From Taudactylus pleione (lineage: Eukaryota > Chordata > Amphibia > Anura > Myobatrachidae): DNA of 64,000 nucleotides. The position numbers and the translations under genes are program-made. The stretch lies in assembly GCA_031769625.1 (NCBI GenBank), contig JAUIMM010000135.1:2997001-3061000 (forward strand). The letters are read 5' to 3'. Below are positions 29,301 to 44,300 of the stretch, piece after piece. The notes beneath the pieces were generated by a model. That model was not told where the DNA came from. It searched no databases and saw only the letters and a list, made by a program, of their open reading frames with translations. The first letter of the stretch is position 1. Every line of letters starts with the position of its first letter.

Positions 29301-32300
29301 CAGGATCAGGTGCTGCAGAGGTCTGGAGTGAAACTGGGCATATTCCACCATGTCGAACACCGACTCCATGGAGCCCAGTAACCTCATCGCCGAGTGTAGG
29401 GACACCCGGCGGCTGTGCAGACAACTGCGCACCCTTGACTGTAAAGCAGAGATCTTGTCCTCCGTCACGAAGATCCTTTGCTGTCCCGAGTCCAATAAGG
29501 CTCCAAGATGCAGAATCCTCCGAGACGGGATTAGAGTGGACTTCTGCCAGTTGATTAGCCAGCCGTGCCGTTGCAGCAGTGCAATGGTCAGGTCCAAGTG
29601 TCGTAACAGGAGCTCTGGAGATCCTACCACCAATAACAGGTCGTCCAAGTACGGCAACATGCGGACTCCTTGCAGCCGCAGAGAAGCCGCCATGACCGCC
29701 ATCACCTTGGTGAAAACACGTGGTGCTGTCGCCAGGCCAAAAGGTAACGCCCGAAACTGGAAGTGTTCGCTGCGGATTGCAAACCTGAGGAACTGTTGAT
29801 GGCGCAAAAGAATAGGGACATGCAGGTAAGCGTCCTGTATGTCCAATGACACCATGTAGTCCCCAGGTTCCAGCGCCAGAATGATGGACCGTAGGGTCTC
29901 CATACGAAACTTCGGAACCCGCAAAGACTTGTTGAGTGCTTTGAGGTTGAGAATCGGACGATACGACCCATTGGGTTTCTGTACCAAAAATAGATTTGAA
30001 TAGAAACCCTGGCCCCTCTGGGGGAATGGAACAGGCACTATAACTCCAGCCTGGAGCGTAGTGTGCAATACCTTCCGCAGCTCCGTAGCCTTGTTCCGGT
30101 CTGATGGTAGACCCGTGGTGAAGAATCGAGCCGGGGGTCTGTGCCGGAAGGAGAGGGCGTATCCGTGGGAAACCACCTCCAGAACCCAAGTGTCTGTCGT
30201 AGTGGCCGACCAACACTGGGCGAACTGCAGCAGGCGACCTCCCACCCTGGGATCCCCCAAAGGGAGGCCCGGACCGTCAGGCCGCAGGCTTGTCATCTGG
30301 CTTGGGGGCCGGACGTCTGGTACTCCATGCCTGGTTCCGGGGCTTGGCCGATTTCTTAGGGCCAGCCTGTCGAGGAATCGACTGTGGTTTGGGCCTGCCC
30401 TAGGCCCTAGATGACCGAAAGAACGATGGTCCAGAACCAGAAGGAGCAGCGGCCGACGGGAGACAAGCCGGTTTGGCTGCCGCCAGCGTGGCCACAATCT
30501 TATCCAGATCCGGACCGAAGAGAACTTCTCCGGTAAACGGCAACGCCTCCAGACCCTTTTTGGAATCTGCGTCCGCCTTCCAGGATCGCAGCCACAAGGT
30601 GCGACGAGCAGCCACCGCTGCTGAAGAAATTCTAGACACCAGAGTACTAATGTCTAGGGCCGCCTCGTTGATATAAGTGGCCGAATCACGGAGATTACCA
30701 ATCAACTCCGCCTGTTCGGCCGGACAGTCGGAATCAAAAGAAGCCTCTAATGAATCCGCCCAGCGCTCCATTGCTCTGGCAACCCAGCAAATGGCCATAG
30801 CCGGCCGTGCTGCCCCCCCCGCAAGGGAATAAGCGGACTTCAGGCAGATCTCCACCTTGCGGTCCGTAGCATCCTTAAGGGAGGACATAGATGGCATCGG
30901 CAATGTGGCACTACGGACAAGACGGGTCACTTGAGAATCCACCTGTGGAGGGGATTCCCACTTTGCAAAATAATTATCTGCGAACGGATAAGCCACCGCC
31001 AGGCGTCTCTGCGGCTGGTATCTTTTGCCAGGCTGTTTCCACGCTTCCTCTAAATGGTCCACCAACTGACCCGAAAGAGGAAAGACTGTGGCATCGCCCT
31101 TCACATCTTTGAAAAAGGCATACTTAGATTTAGCCACTGGGGGAACTTCGTCCTCAATCACCAAGGCTGTGCGGACCGCCCGAATAAGTCCAGGAATATA
31201 TACTTTGGACTTAGCATCAGCGTCCTTAGTATGGAGAGGTTCCTGATCGTAAGGATCCAGAATCTCCCCATCATCAGACGTCCCCTCGTCATCCTCATAA
31301 GGAGCCGACAGAGACGCCACCGGCCGTTTATGCGGCCGCATCACAGACTCCCCTTGCAACACATCCGACAAGTGCTGTACAGAACTCGTCAGGGAGTTAA
31401 CCCACGCTGGCTCCTGAGAAACCGGGAGCGGGGAAATAGGGAGACTGTGGGGTACCACCAATTGTCGTGGAAAACCCTGCATGGGTGACGACACCACTGA
31501 CTGCTGGGATAAACCCATCAGTGTAAACGCGGGCTGCGGAGTTAACTGGCCCACTAAGGCTGTAAGCGCCTGAGCGAAACAAGCCCAGGGCGGCTCCTGT
31601 ACCGGTGCTGTAACCGTAAGAGGCCGCGCCATGGACAAACACTGCCGGCAAAGGCCCTCCGCACTACCCTCTCCCTCCGCTAACAGTACTTTACAAGTAG
31701 TACACTGTAGCCGGAGGGGAAAATCACTTTCGGACATGATGGCACCACGTATGTGACCTCTCTCACCAATTATAACTTAAATAGGCGAGAGACCACCCTG
31801 CAGCACCGCACCGCACGGGCTTAGCAGAAAGAACAGGGACAGTAATAAAGCTGACAGTTTAGAGAAAAGTTACAGGCAGCAGCGCTAGCACAGTCACATA
31901 CAATGCAAAGAAAATCAATTCCTGCACTAACAGCGCTGATCACTCAACTACGCAGACACAGGGCCTGGTAGGATACAGCGCTGCATACACAGACCTGACC
32001 ACAGCGGAGGAGAGGTATGCGGGGGGACCCAGACCACGATGCTTCCGTCCAGCGCTTCCAGCAGCGTTCACCATGCGTTCTGGAGAAGATGGCCGCCGAG
32101 GAGCAGAGAGGAGGCTGGCCTGGGGGAGGAGCGCTGCCACAGGACCAGTCGGCAGCGTGCAGAGAGGGCTGTGTGCAGCGGGGGAGGCGCCGGCTGTGAG
32201 ACAGGGAAGGCGCGCTCCCCTGGCATGCATTTAACCCCTGGGACGCCGCAGCGCTACCGCTCTGCTGCGGTCCGCTGTCCCAGGGGGTAGTGGAAAGCGC

Positions 32301-35300
32301 AGGTTGGTCGCCTGGCTCCACGCTGCAGCCAGTCCCCAGGGAGCCCCCTGCCTGGGGACTTAGGACCATGTGACCAGCGGGGACCCACCGCGGGCCCCCG
32401 CTGCTTACCTTTGTCCCCCTTGGATCCGGCCATGGTCCGGAACATCTGGGGTCACCGCTAGCTGTGACCCCAGATGCTCACCAGCATCCCCGGATCGGTA
32501 CCGGCGTTCTGGTACCGGCGGGGGTGTAGGGAAGACAGCATGGCCGTCAGGACTGACTGTCCATGCTGTACATCCAGATGTGCAGCCACAGCTGCACTGA
32601 AGAAAGCTTCAGGGGCTCTTCTAGCCCCCACTCCGGCCGGGCACCAAACTAAACTGAGGTGCCTTGGCTCGGGGGCGGGGTATAGGAGGGGGACCCTAGT
32701 GCATCCTGGGAGGCTGAAAAGCTTAACTCTATGGTGCCCAGCGACTGACGTCACACCTATACCCCAAGGTATCTTGTGGATACCCTATGGACCCTGAAGT
32801 AGAAAAAAATAAAATAAAAAAAATGACGTGCACCCCCTCCCCAAAAGCATAACCAGCCCCGGGCTTTATAAAGCCTGTTCTGGTTCTAAAAATACAGGGG
32901 CCAAAATGCGTAGGGGGCCCCTGTATATAAAGTACCAGCACAGGGCTTTGTTGAGCTGGTTCCAGAAAATCAGGAGATAAAACGAGCAGGGGTCCCCTGA
33001 AAATTCCAAAACCAGCACCGAACTCTGTCTAGCGGGGGGATAATGCCACAGCCAAGGAAAACCTTTCACCGGTTTCCCCGGCCAAAGCATTATCCCTGAC
33101 CGCTATTCAGTCCAGGCAGGGGATCCCTGAGGAGTTGGGTACCCCCCCCCCCCAATAAAGGAATACCCCTCTCCACGGCACCCCAGGCCTAGACTGATAG
33201 CCCGGGGCTATCCCCAGCACCCTAGGGCGGTGGGTGCCGGGTTAGTGTTAGTGATTTGTGTAAAAGCAAAGTTTCAATATTGTCTTTAGTTTTAGAACCA
33301 CAAGTACCAGCAAGCCTCCCCCGCATGCTGGTATTTGGAGAACCACAAATACCAGCATGCGGGGCATTACGGGCCCACTGGCACTTGTAGTTCCACAACT
33401 AAAGAAATAGGTAAATAAAAAAACAGACACCGTGAATGTAAAATTTTAATAAAACATACATGCACACTCACACATACTCACGTAGTATCCGAAGTAATCC
33501 AAAGGGGTACCTGAAAAAAAAATCCATACTCACCTCTCCTATGCGTAGATCGCGTCCTCTTGTCCAAGTAGGCAATCCAGGGGTTAAAAAAAAAACAAAA
33601 AAAAACCACGCAAGATTCCAATCTTTGCTCCGCGTAAATGAACAGGGCACACGTGTGCCCCTTCATTGAAGAGGCCGCCAGCCAATCAGGGAGCATCTCC
33701 GTTGGAGCAGCTCCCTGATTGGCTGAATGCGGTCAGCCTGTGTCTCCCATAGACTTCTATGGTGAGAATTCACCATTGAAGTCTATGCTGGGAACCGCAA
33801 CGTAGCCGCAAGGTTAATTCAGGTTAATCTTGTGGTTACATCAATGATACAATGTCACGACTTGTTGTGGCTTCTCTGTCTTCTTCTCCTTACTTTCCAG
33901 CTCCCCTAGGGCACAGTTTAGACTATATAGAGGGGGAGGAGCTAGCCACCATTCAAGTTTTTTATTAAAAGGTGCCAGCTCCCGGTTAGCCCACTTATAT
34001 ACCCCACTGTACTGAGGCTCCAGTGTCCCCTAGTGGATGAAGGAGAAATGGCACCTGCCACTCCCCCATAAACCAAATCTGGGCCTTTCTGACACGATCC
34101 AACCTCAGTTACCTTAAGCTGGGAGCCACCAGTAGCCATACTGCACTGCAGAAGCACTCAAGAGGACTAGATGCAGCAAAAACTACCCAAAAGGAGAGAA
34201 AGTGGGCAAGAGAAAGGAAAGGTAGATGCCCCGTAATATGGATATCACGGAGCACGGCGTACAATAAGAATGTAACAAGCAATGAACTGTTTTAGAAGAA
34301 CACCATGAACAAAAAACACAATTCTGAAAGATAAAGTCCCAGTGCTACACGAAAGGGTAGGGACCCAAGTAAGAACACACTTCCTATTTGCCACAAGTTA
34401 CACAAGGTAGCAGAGTGCGGTTATCCAAGACCTTATCAGTGTGGTTTAAACTATATTTTTTTTTATATATGTACTATCAGCTTCTTCTGCATATGGTTGA
34501 ACCTAAAGTTCAAAATGTCCAGAACAGATCTTATCTTCTGCCCTCCACCCTAAGTCACCAACTCCTCTTAAATCCCCCTCATCATCACTAACACCATAAT
34601 TTCCTCTGTCTTCCAACCCTAATGCTTTAGTGTCACACCTGACTCCGCCCTCTGCTTTATTCCTCACAACCAGTCTCTTTCCCAGTCTTGTCACCTCCAC
34701 CTTATAAATATTGCCAGAATACGCCCTCTTTCCTTCCTCATTCTCACATCATCACCACCATCCACAGCAATCCTTATCTGGCACCCCTTTCACCTTACAC
34801 ACCAATGTATCTTAAATCTGTGCCAAGACTTAGCTTCTTCTCTTGCCACTCCACATCTGCAAACCCCTACATTGGCTACGGTCTCCTTCAAAACACAATA
34901 CAAATTACTTACTCACCATCCCTTACCAGCACTACCTCCTCCTACACAGATCTCATCACTAAATAAATACTGTCCTTGAATCCATTTTATATCTCTATCC
35001 GACCTTCACCCTGCCGCTGGTAAGCAGCCATCACTCCCACCTATCAGGCTTCTCCTGTGCTGCTACCCACTTATGGAATTCCTTACCATGCCTGATCAGA
35101 CTCTCCCGCAGCCTACACACGTTAATCGCTCTTAGGCCTCACCCTGCTCCTACCTATATGGTCTACACTGGTGTACCCTCACCACTGCCAAAACTCCCCA
35201 CCCTGTATTACCCTCATGTAAGCTACCAGAATGGTACGCAGTCATAATGTCACCAAGATCATCATCAACAATGTTCTTATAATCCCGACATCACAATGTC

Positions 35301-38300
35301 GGCCCAAGTAAAATGCTAATTAGAGCATTTTAACAGTGTCGGCAGTATAACTGCAAACATGCTGCTTTCACACCAGACAGCTTTCATGTCTGCATTTATT
35401 CGGTCTACCTAGTATGGCCACGTATTATTTCCCCACCGCCTGGTACTGCATAGCACTGTGGTGGATTAGACATGGAATATAATAATAATAAAACAGACCA
35501 AAGCTACTGTTAAGAAAGTAGGAAGTGTCTTGCAAAAATGCACATTTGATCACCTGTTTGCAGGAGTCACTGGTTATATCCTCTTGTATAGTCACAACAT
35601 TGGGAATTGGCTTAATAGGTACCAGATCAATCCCTGAAAGAAAGACAAAAAAAAAGCATGAAAATAACTGGAGGAAACATGGCCTCTTACCTTATCTCCT
35701 CTGCTCCCTAATTCCACTCACCAATTATAAGACTGGAGACTGGCATAAACTTTGAGGAAACCTGGAGCCTAAAATATAAAAGGAGGGAATAAGGAAGTTC
35801 CATAAACAAAAGCAGACACATATGTATGTCAGTGGTGTAAGGGAGGGGGGGGGGTGCCAGGCAGGGCACGTGCCCTGGGGCCCTTTGAAGCACCGCCGGC
35901 CAGGTCAGTGTTTAGTGCGGACCGTACATAGTAAAACAAACACACCGCTACCGGGTAGTACACTCAGTGACAGTGAGTGTACTACCCGGCGTCAGTGTGT
36001 TTTAGCAGCCAGTGAAAGTCAGACAGACTCTGGCTCCCGCAGTGGGTGAAGGGAAAGACGTCATGACGTCTCTCCCATAGTGCCAAGCTATGACGGCGAC
36101 GGGCGCAGTAGCGAGGATTTGGCTAAGTATAATGTGTGACTGTGTTTTATGTGTACGGGGCACTGCAATAGGGGGCACTGCTACTGAGGACATTGCAAAA
36201 GGGGTACTACTATAGTGGGCATTCCATGAGGGGCTCTACATGTTCCCAGAGTGACGAGAAACAGTTGTGTGTCATGTTTACAAACATTTTTCAGTGGCCA
36301 CGTCCCACATGCACATAGTGGGTGGGGGGGAGGGGTGCTCCATTTTTCATCTTTCCCTTGGCTTCAAATACCCTAGTTACGCCACTGATGTCTGTACATT
36401 AAGGCATTGCTTAATCCAACCGGAATATGTAAAATAAAGGTGCTGGTAGCGCTCCGCATGGCAGCTCTGCATGTCTGGTCTGATGCACCTGTCCCCTTTG
36501 CCCAGTAGACGGGCTCTTGCACCAGGTGCCTTTTGTTGGAACCAATGTCTAGATTTCATGATATTTTTTCTCTTAAAACATACAAGATACCGGTCATAAT
36601 TTTTTAAGCCAAATTCTTGCGTGTGATCAGGGTAATGGAGAAGGCCTTTCACTTAAATGCACCACAGACCTCTGAACATTCTAGCCGACATCTCCTGTAG
36701 CCCATTTTCTACTATGAAGTAGGAGTTTGGCCGCTGGTTTGCAAAAACTCTGAAAATTAACCACCCAACTGATATTTTTTCCAAAAATGTTCCCAAATTG
36801 ACATTTTTTTTTATTACCAAGTTACGTAAATCATAGCGATTAAAACCAGAGTGAATTCTGGAACATTTTTGGAAAATTGCTTTACACAATTGAAAGTGCC
36901 AGCTGCCATGAGCCCCTTAAGCTTGGCCTGCAGGAAGGTTGAAGATTATCTTTCCATGTCCATGGGTGGGTGATCCTAACCCTTTGTACCCAGGGTAGAG
37001 GGGCCCGGCAGGGTAAGATTAGCTCGGTGACTGCGAGAGGATTACCTTCCAGCATCCGACGGTGGGCTGACACTGTCGCATCAGATGCGAACGTATCAGG
37101 GAAATCCCAGCTTGACGTGGTGGCTTCTGATGCGACACCACCGGACAAGTAGTTATTTGCTTTCAAGCTGTTGTGATTCAGACAATAGGTGACTATAATG
37201 TTTCTGACGTAACCATATATACTATAACCACATGGACATCAACCTCTTTATTCAAAAGAGAAAAATGTTTATATTTGGGTTGACACGGCAGTGGATTCTG
37301 GGTAAATCTTACAGACAATGAGTTTAATTTACTTACTTTGGTCAAGGTCCGCAGTGCCAGGTCGTGGACGGCCATACTGGGAGCTGACTGCAATGGGTGG
37401 GTATGTTTGGGCCACACCTCTGGCTCCGCACCACCAGCGGCACGACCAAGAGCCAATTTCGGCTGCATACTACGGTCGCTGACCTCCGCAGACCAATCAG
37501 AACAGCCGTGCACTTGCAGCACACCAGCAACACGCTGATCCAGCTCACCAACAAACCTGCAGCTTCCAACCAATCTGCAACGGCCGCAACGTCGACCTAC
37601 ATCACCACAACAAAAAACCTACCGGTAGGTAAGTTCTGCCAAGACTCACACCAACACGCGGGACGCCGCACAGGTGTTCCAACCCACTCTGCAAATCCCC
37701 CCACCCCCCGAGACTTCCTAGACTGTCGACCATAGGTCCAGCAGGGGTGACGTGCAAGGTCACTGAACCGCACGGGAAGGAGCCCCCTAAAAGGGTCCAC
37801 CTACCTCCCCAGTCTCATCACCAATCACTGAACCCCACCCACCTGCCCGGGATCTTAACAGAGCAGCATTGTGACTACTCAATAAAAGATTTTGCCCAGT
37901 GGGCGTGGCCTAACTGGCAGAGTGGACAGACGTGGCTTTATACAGCTCCTGCCTTACCTGTCCTTTATAGAGAAGAGCCTGCGTCTTACCCACTTGACAC
38001 ATCGCTGCTCAGACACCTGTGGGAGCCCACACCACCCTGGCTCCATAGCCCGGACTATTGGAGCGATTTGAGCCCCCTGCTCGATTGAGGCCTACTTCTC
38101 CCCCTGAAGCCGCGGCCTCGAGTTTGGAGCCTCCGTGGTCCGCGGGTTGTGCCTCCGCTAATGTTGCCGCTCCTGACCCCAGCTATCTTCCGGGGTGTGC
38201 CGCTACCTTCCTCCGTGGGGATCCTCCGGTGAGTGCCTCTCCCACTCCGTCTTATAAGCCCCCTGGACACCGCTTTAAGGAGCGCTATTTTAATCGCGGC

Positions 38301-41300
38301 TGCCGCCGCCGCTGGCTCCTGCTGGGCCCCGTGAAGTGACACATCAGCCCACAGCTCTTTCCCCTTTGAAGAGGCTTTAACACTGGGCTCTGCCCCACCG
38401 CCCTCCTTGGTGACCATTTAAGGGGGTCTTGCAAAGCCCTGCAGGCCGCACGGATGTGTCCCCCTGGCTACATGTACACAGCCTCCAGCCCCAACTGAAA
38501 CCTATAACACCCCTCCCAGTCCATACTCACTATAAGTGTGGGTTGTTGTCTCCAGGGAGTCGTCTGCCTTAAGGAACATTCTGAAGAGATGACTGGGCCT
38601 TCTTTCTCTGTATAACCCTCTGTGGTGTCCGTTATCCTGTTTAACTTGTGCTGGACTCAGTAATTATTCTCCATTACAGTGTTCTCTGATCCAGTGATAC
38701 TGGTGCTCCCCCCGGTGGTCATAGCTTTTATTGCATGCCATAACAGCACTTGGCAGTAGATTTATATTTTTCACCTTTGTCGACAACACTTTTGAGCGAT
38801 ATTTATGTAAAAAGGGCTCTTAACCACAATGACTGTCTCTAACATACTACCATGAAACAAGGCGTTATACATCCATAATGGCTATATAATAATCCCCTGG
38901 CCTCTGGGGGTTGGTGATCGACTGCCTCAACTTTTCATATGACATCGTAACATTTAAACGAACGTTTACTGCCTATCATTAACCTACATTTTCAGCTACC
39001 TATATGCCATGGGCAAAACCGGGAAATCTGCTCACAAGAAAGAGACTCCTCATCCTAGAACAGAACCATCTCAATCTAACCTACGTCCATTTCTCTTGCC
39101 AACTCCTGCTAAACAAGACTCTATCTCTGACTCAATAGCATCTTCACCAGATCCATCAAATCCTCCTAGCCCTATGTCAATGGAGACCCCAGCAATGCAA
39201 TCCTCTGCGAAGTCCAACAATGACATACAAGAACTTCTGACATACGTCAAGACATTACCGAAAAAAGTCAGACATCCAAAATACTCTTCGTCAGGAATTG
39301 GCGTCTGTTAAGCAAGATCTTTCTTTACTGTCGGACCGCCTTACGTCCCTAGAAGATAGTCAAGAACACACAGATTCCTCTTTGTCTAAGTTGACAACAA
39401 TAGTTGCCCAACAATCAAGGGAACTACTCTCGCTTAAAACCAGAATGGAAGACTTGGACAATCGTGGCCGAAGAAATAACATACGCGTCAGGGGCTTGCC
39501 TGAGGATGTCCTCCCCTCGAACTTAATCGATGCTTTAACAAAGATTTTCAATGAAATTCTCGGCAATAACCCAAACGACAAGCTACAATTTGACCGAGTA
39601 CATCGAGCTTTGCGGCCGCGTGGCTCCTCATCCGACCGCCCGAGAGATGTAATCTGCCGATTACACTACTTTGCCCAAAAAGAGGAAATAATGCGGAAAG
39701 TCAGGCAACTAGATGGTGTGGATTTTAATGGCGATGTTATTCACATCTTTCAGGACTTATCGTGGCACACTCTGCAACAGCGCCGAGCTCTACGCCCACT
39801 GACTGATGAGTTGCGCAAACGCCAATTAAAGTACAGATGGGGATTCCCCTTCCACCTGCAGGTGACTCTCTCGGGCAAATCGCACACTCTCTATAACCCC
39901 TCTGACCTATTATCCTTTTGTTCTGCTCTGGGCCTTCCGAAAATTGAAACTCCTGATTGGAAAGAACCATTAGCTCAATGGGACTTGCCCTCAACTGAAT
40001 CACGGCCTTCCTCTTGGCAGACGGTCAGGAATCCTCAACGTCGAAACAGGTTTTCCCCAGATCATTCCGCAGCAGAAGTTACCTGATTGTGTATTTCCAT
40101 TTCCCTTTTCTAGGATAATGTTCACTATAGAGAGCTAATTTATATTTAATATTGACAGTGTTATATTTTCCCATAATGTAATGTTCACTAAACTTTAATA
40201 TGTCTTGATGTTTATATCTAGAGTTTTATACCTTGCTAACCTTTGAGGTTGAAGTTGACACCAATCCCCTGTGCCCCCTCACCCGCTTAATGTATATTAC
40301 TACTGAGACTTCGGACCATAATTGTTGTTCCGTGGTTTCAGTCGCGGGTTTTTCAGTATTGTTTATCTTGCATATCTTGTTAATGTCTGTTTTTCAATGT
40401 TGTTTTCTTTTTTTTTTCTTTGTTTTTTCTTTTTTTTCCCTTGGGTCTTTGAATGCCATTATTTCTTTGCCATCCATAATGTCCCTGCCTACTAAAATTT
40501 TAATCTCCTCCGTCAATGCCCGAGGATTAAATTCTCCAGAAAAGCGTTCTCAAATGTTGCGCGCTCTATGGGCAAATAGAGTTGATGTAGCACTGGTTCA
40601 GGAAACACATTTTAAAATTGCAGCGCGCCCTCAGTCTTTGTGTGATAGACATTATTCTGCTGCCTATTATAATAATAACCCAGAGGGGAAGTCGAAAGGC
40701 GTCGCAATTATTTTCTCACGCAAACTCCCCATTTCTGATGTAAACATACATAGATTGATTCCGGGTAGACTCCTCTTACTTACATGCCACATATATAATC
40801 AGGTCTTCACTTTCATCAATATTTATGCCCCCAACAAGGGCCAATATGATTTTCTCCGGTCTGCAATGGATATGGTTGACCCCCTACTTCAGGGTATTGT
40901 TCTTTTGGGAGGAGATCTTAACTGGTCCTTAGACCCCTCACTAGATATATCTAAGGATGCGCCTAGGTATCCCCTTGCTAAGTACAAAAAAGTCAAGACT
41001 TTGTTTCATAATTACCAACTGGCAGACTCCTGGAGGACATTATATCCCACGGGCCGTAACTACTCCTTTTATTCCCATCCTCACAACACATACTCTCGCC
41101 TGGACTATCTATTCCTCAGCCATAGACACCTCCACATGCTCGCTGAAGCTGACATTGGGCCAATAACATGGTCAGATCACGCTCCGGTCTCATTGACGTT
41201 GATCCTTCCACATTTTTCCTCTAAACAATGGACGTGGCGATTAAATGAATCCCTCTTACAGGACACATACTGTAAAGCCGAAATCGATACTGCGCTATCT

Positions 41301-44300
41301 GACTATATTACCCACAACGACTTACCAGAAACTTCCCCAATCTCAATATGGGAAGCGCACAAGTGCGTTATCCGTGGTAAGCTTATTCAATTGGGCTCCT
41401 ATATTAAAAAACAAAAATCCGCACAGATTTCGACCCTTTTACAACAAATTAAATTACTAGAGGCGTCGCATAAACAAACCATGTCTAAAGAGGACTATCA
41501 TAAGCTTATGGAATCTCGTAATATTCTTAGCAAATTACTTTCAAACAACATACAGTTGTCCGTTAAAAAGTGTAGAAGTCGCTTTTATCACTGGGGTAAT
41601 AAGCCGGGACGTCTTTTGGCTAGAGCGCTGAGAGCCCAGCGAGCATGTGGATTCATACACACACTTAAGGATAGTGGGGGAAGGCCTCAAGTTGAAACCT
41701 CTAAACTTGCAAAATGCTTCCAACAATATTATTCTTCTCTTTATAACCTACCTAATACTAATCCTGTATCCTCTAATCCTCTTACTTCACAAAACGTTCT
41801 TGATTATTTGGCTTCCATTTCCTTTCCTACTATCTCACCTCTAGATAAGCTGGCGTTGGAGGTTCCATTCTCTGTGCGTGAGCTAGAGTTAGCATTAGCC
41901 TCTTCACCTACGGGAAAGTGCCCTGGCCCTGACGGCTTAACCATAGGTTATTACAAGAGTTTCCAGAATAAACTAATCCCTATGATGTTGAAGGCTTTCA
42001 ACCATATCTCAGTGGAATCGCAATTTTCTAAACAATTCCTAGAGGCACACATCTCAGTCATCCCCAAAGCTGGTAAGGACCCCTCCCTGTGTTCGAGCTA
42101 CAGACCCATTTCATTATTAAATATGGACCTTAAATTATATGCCAAGCTAATAGCTAATAGGCTAAACCCCCTCATTCCTCAGCTGATACATACTGACCAA
42201 GTCGGATTTGTTAAGGGACGGGAGGCACGTGATAATACCACAAAAGTCCTCAATTTGGTACACTTTGCTACTACTCAATCAAAGATCCCTATTATCCTAC
42301 TCTCCACCGACGCTGAAAAAGCGTTTGATAGAATTAATTGGTCTTTTATGAGGTCTGTGCTGGTACACATGGGATTGGGTCCCGTGACACTGCATAGAAT
42401 TCTGGCCCTTTATTCCTGTCCTTCGGCGAGGGTGAGGGTCAATGGTGAGCTGTCTGGATCTTTCTCCATACACAATGGCACGCGACAAGGCTGCCCTCTG
42501 TCGCCATTGATTTTCATCCTTTGCATGGAGGCTCTGGCCGGATCTATACGCGCCAATCCACTTATTTCTGGGATTATGGTAGGTGAACAGGAACACAAAC
42601 TGGCTCTTTTTGCGGATGACCTATTGGCTACTGTTTCCCACCCGGTGACGTCTCTGCCTCACTTGATGCATGAGTTTGACCGTTTTGGAAAGTTGTCCAA
42701 CTTTAAAATTAACTTCACAAAATTTTGGGCCTTAAATCTGTCTGCGCATGCTTCTGTAGTTTCGGGTTTGCAGTCGGCTTTCCCATTCCCTTGGCACCCT
42801 TCTCATATTACCTACCTAGGGGTTAAAATTCCTAAAAACATGTCGCATCTCTTTAATATTAATTTTTCTCCCATTCTCTCCTCCATTCGAATGGACTATT
42901 CCCATTGGCATTTGAAACAACTTTCTTGGCTGGGTAGAATAAGCGTGGTGAAGATGAATACGCTTCCTAAATTGCTTTACCTCTTTCAGTCTTTGCCCAT
43001 TCAGATTCCAGATTCCTGGTTCCGTTCGCTAAATGTCTTAATTCAGCAATTTATTTGGTCTAGGAAACAACCTAGGATTAAACGTACTCTTCTAACTCGA
43101 CCAAAACAACTGGGTGGTCTCCAACTCCCAGATATCAAAGCATACTATCACACTATCCACCTTAATAGAATTCTTGAGTGGACTAGATATAGAGAGGTGA
43201 AGCAATGGGTTGCCCTTGAAGGTCGCTTCATGAAATTTCCCCCTGAAATAACACCTTGGCTTCCTTCCATTCCTAAACTAGATTTCCATCATCCAACAAT
43301 TTCTCCTTCCCTTTCGGTGTGGAATTCTTTAAGAAATCTCCCTTATATTTCTTCACGCTTTGGACCTCTTACTTCTTTTTTGGCTAACCCGGATTTTCCC
43401 CCTGGTATTGATTTTAATCAATTCCCTAACTGGGTGCGGGAAGGCCTTTTTCGGACTGGCCAGCTGGTGACTAAGTCAGGTATCAAAGCATTTCTTGATA
43501 TCCAGGAAAGGTGGTCAATACCTCATTCAGATTTTTGGAAATACCTGCAAGTTCGCCATTACCTGTCCTCTGCGGGTAGAATGAATGTTTCTAGTCGAGA
43601 TCTCACTGCTTTCGAAAAACTTTGCATTTCACCAACCGATCCATCCCACACAATTTCTGCTATCTACCAGATACTCCTTAACAACCCTTCCTGTATCATA
43701 CCTCCTTGGGCTAAAAAATGGGAATTAGATTTAGGCATTACCCTCACAGAGCAAGAATGGCAAACAATATTTCTCAAGGCACACTGCAGCTCAACTTGCT
43801 CAATTATCAAGGAAACGCAATACAAAATTTTGATGAGATGGTATAGACACCCTACACTATTACATGCCATGTTCCCAACAAAATCCAACTGTTGCTGGAG
43901 ATGTCTTAGGGCTCCAGGGTCATTACTACATATATGGTGGGACTGTCCACAGCTATCTAAATATTGGTTGGAGGTCATTTCCGTTTCACAACAAATTTTA
44001 GGCGCGCCTGTCCCCACTGATCCAGCATTTTGGTTAATAAATTATTCTGAGTCCTCACTGGGATACTACAAAAAGTCCTTGCTGCGCCATTTGAGTAATG
44101 CCGCAAGAGCTGTCATTCCAATTCTTTGGAACTCTTGTAACCCGCCCACACGTAGGGACTGGTTCCAAAGACTCGATTACTACATGTCAATGGAAGACTC
44201 TTCAACCCTCTCCATCAATAGCCCTTTTATTCTCACCAATACTTGGCTTCCATGGTTGGAATACAAAAACTCTATGGAATATAGAAATTATATGTTTCCA

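Larger units (their letters stand above)
26885..32805 (-). mobile_element. DIRS retrotransposon copy B, full length, defective
   Basis: Same family as copies A and C, lying in sense with FTSJ3 in the intron between the exons at 35554 and 22856. Terminal repeats at 26885-26995 and about 32730-32805; ICR at 27222-27332. Gag and pol are open (gag with an early stop near its C-terminus). The recombinase carries a one-base insertion in an A run near 27778. Scattered substitutions separate it from A and C, which resemble each other more. Confidence 0.95.

Noticed and set aside
40233..40478. Upstream extension of the L1 ORF2 frame
   Set aside because: It reads through a poly-T tract into a hydrophobic Phe-rich peptide unlike ORF2; the ATG at 40479 directly precedes the endonuclease domain.
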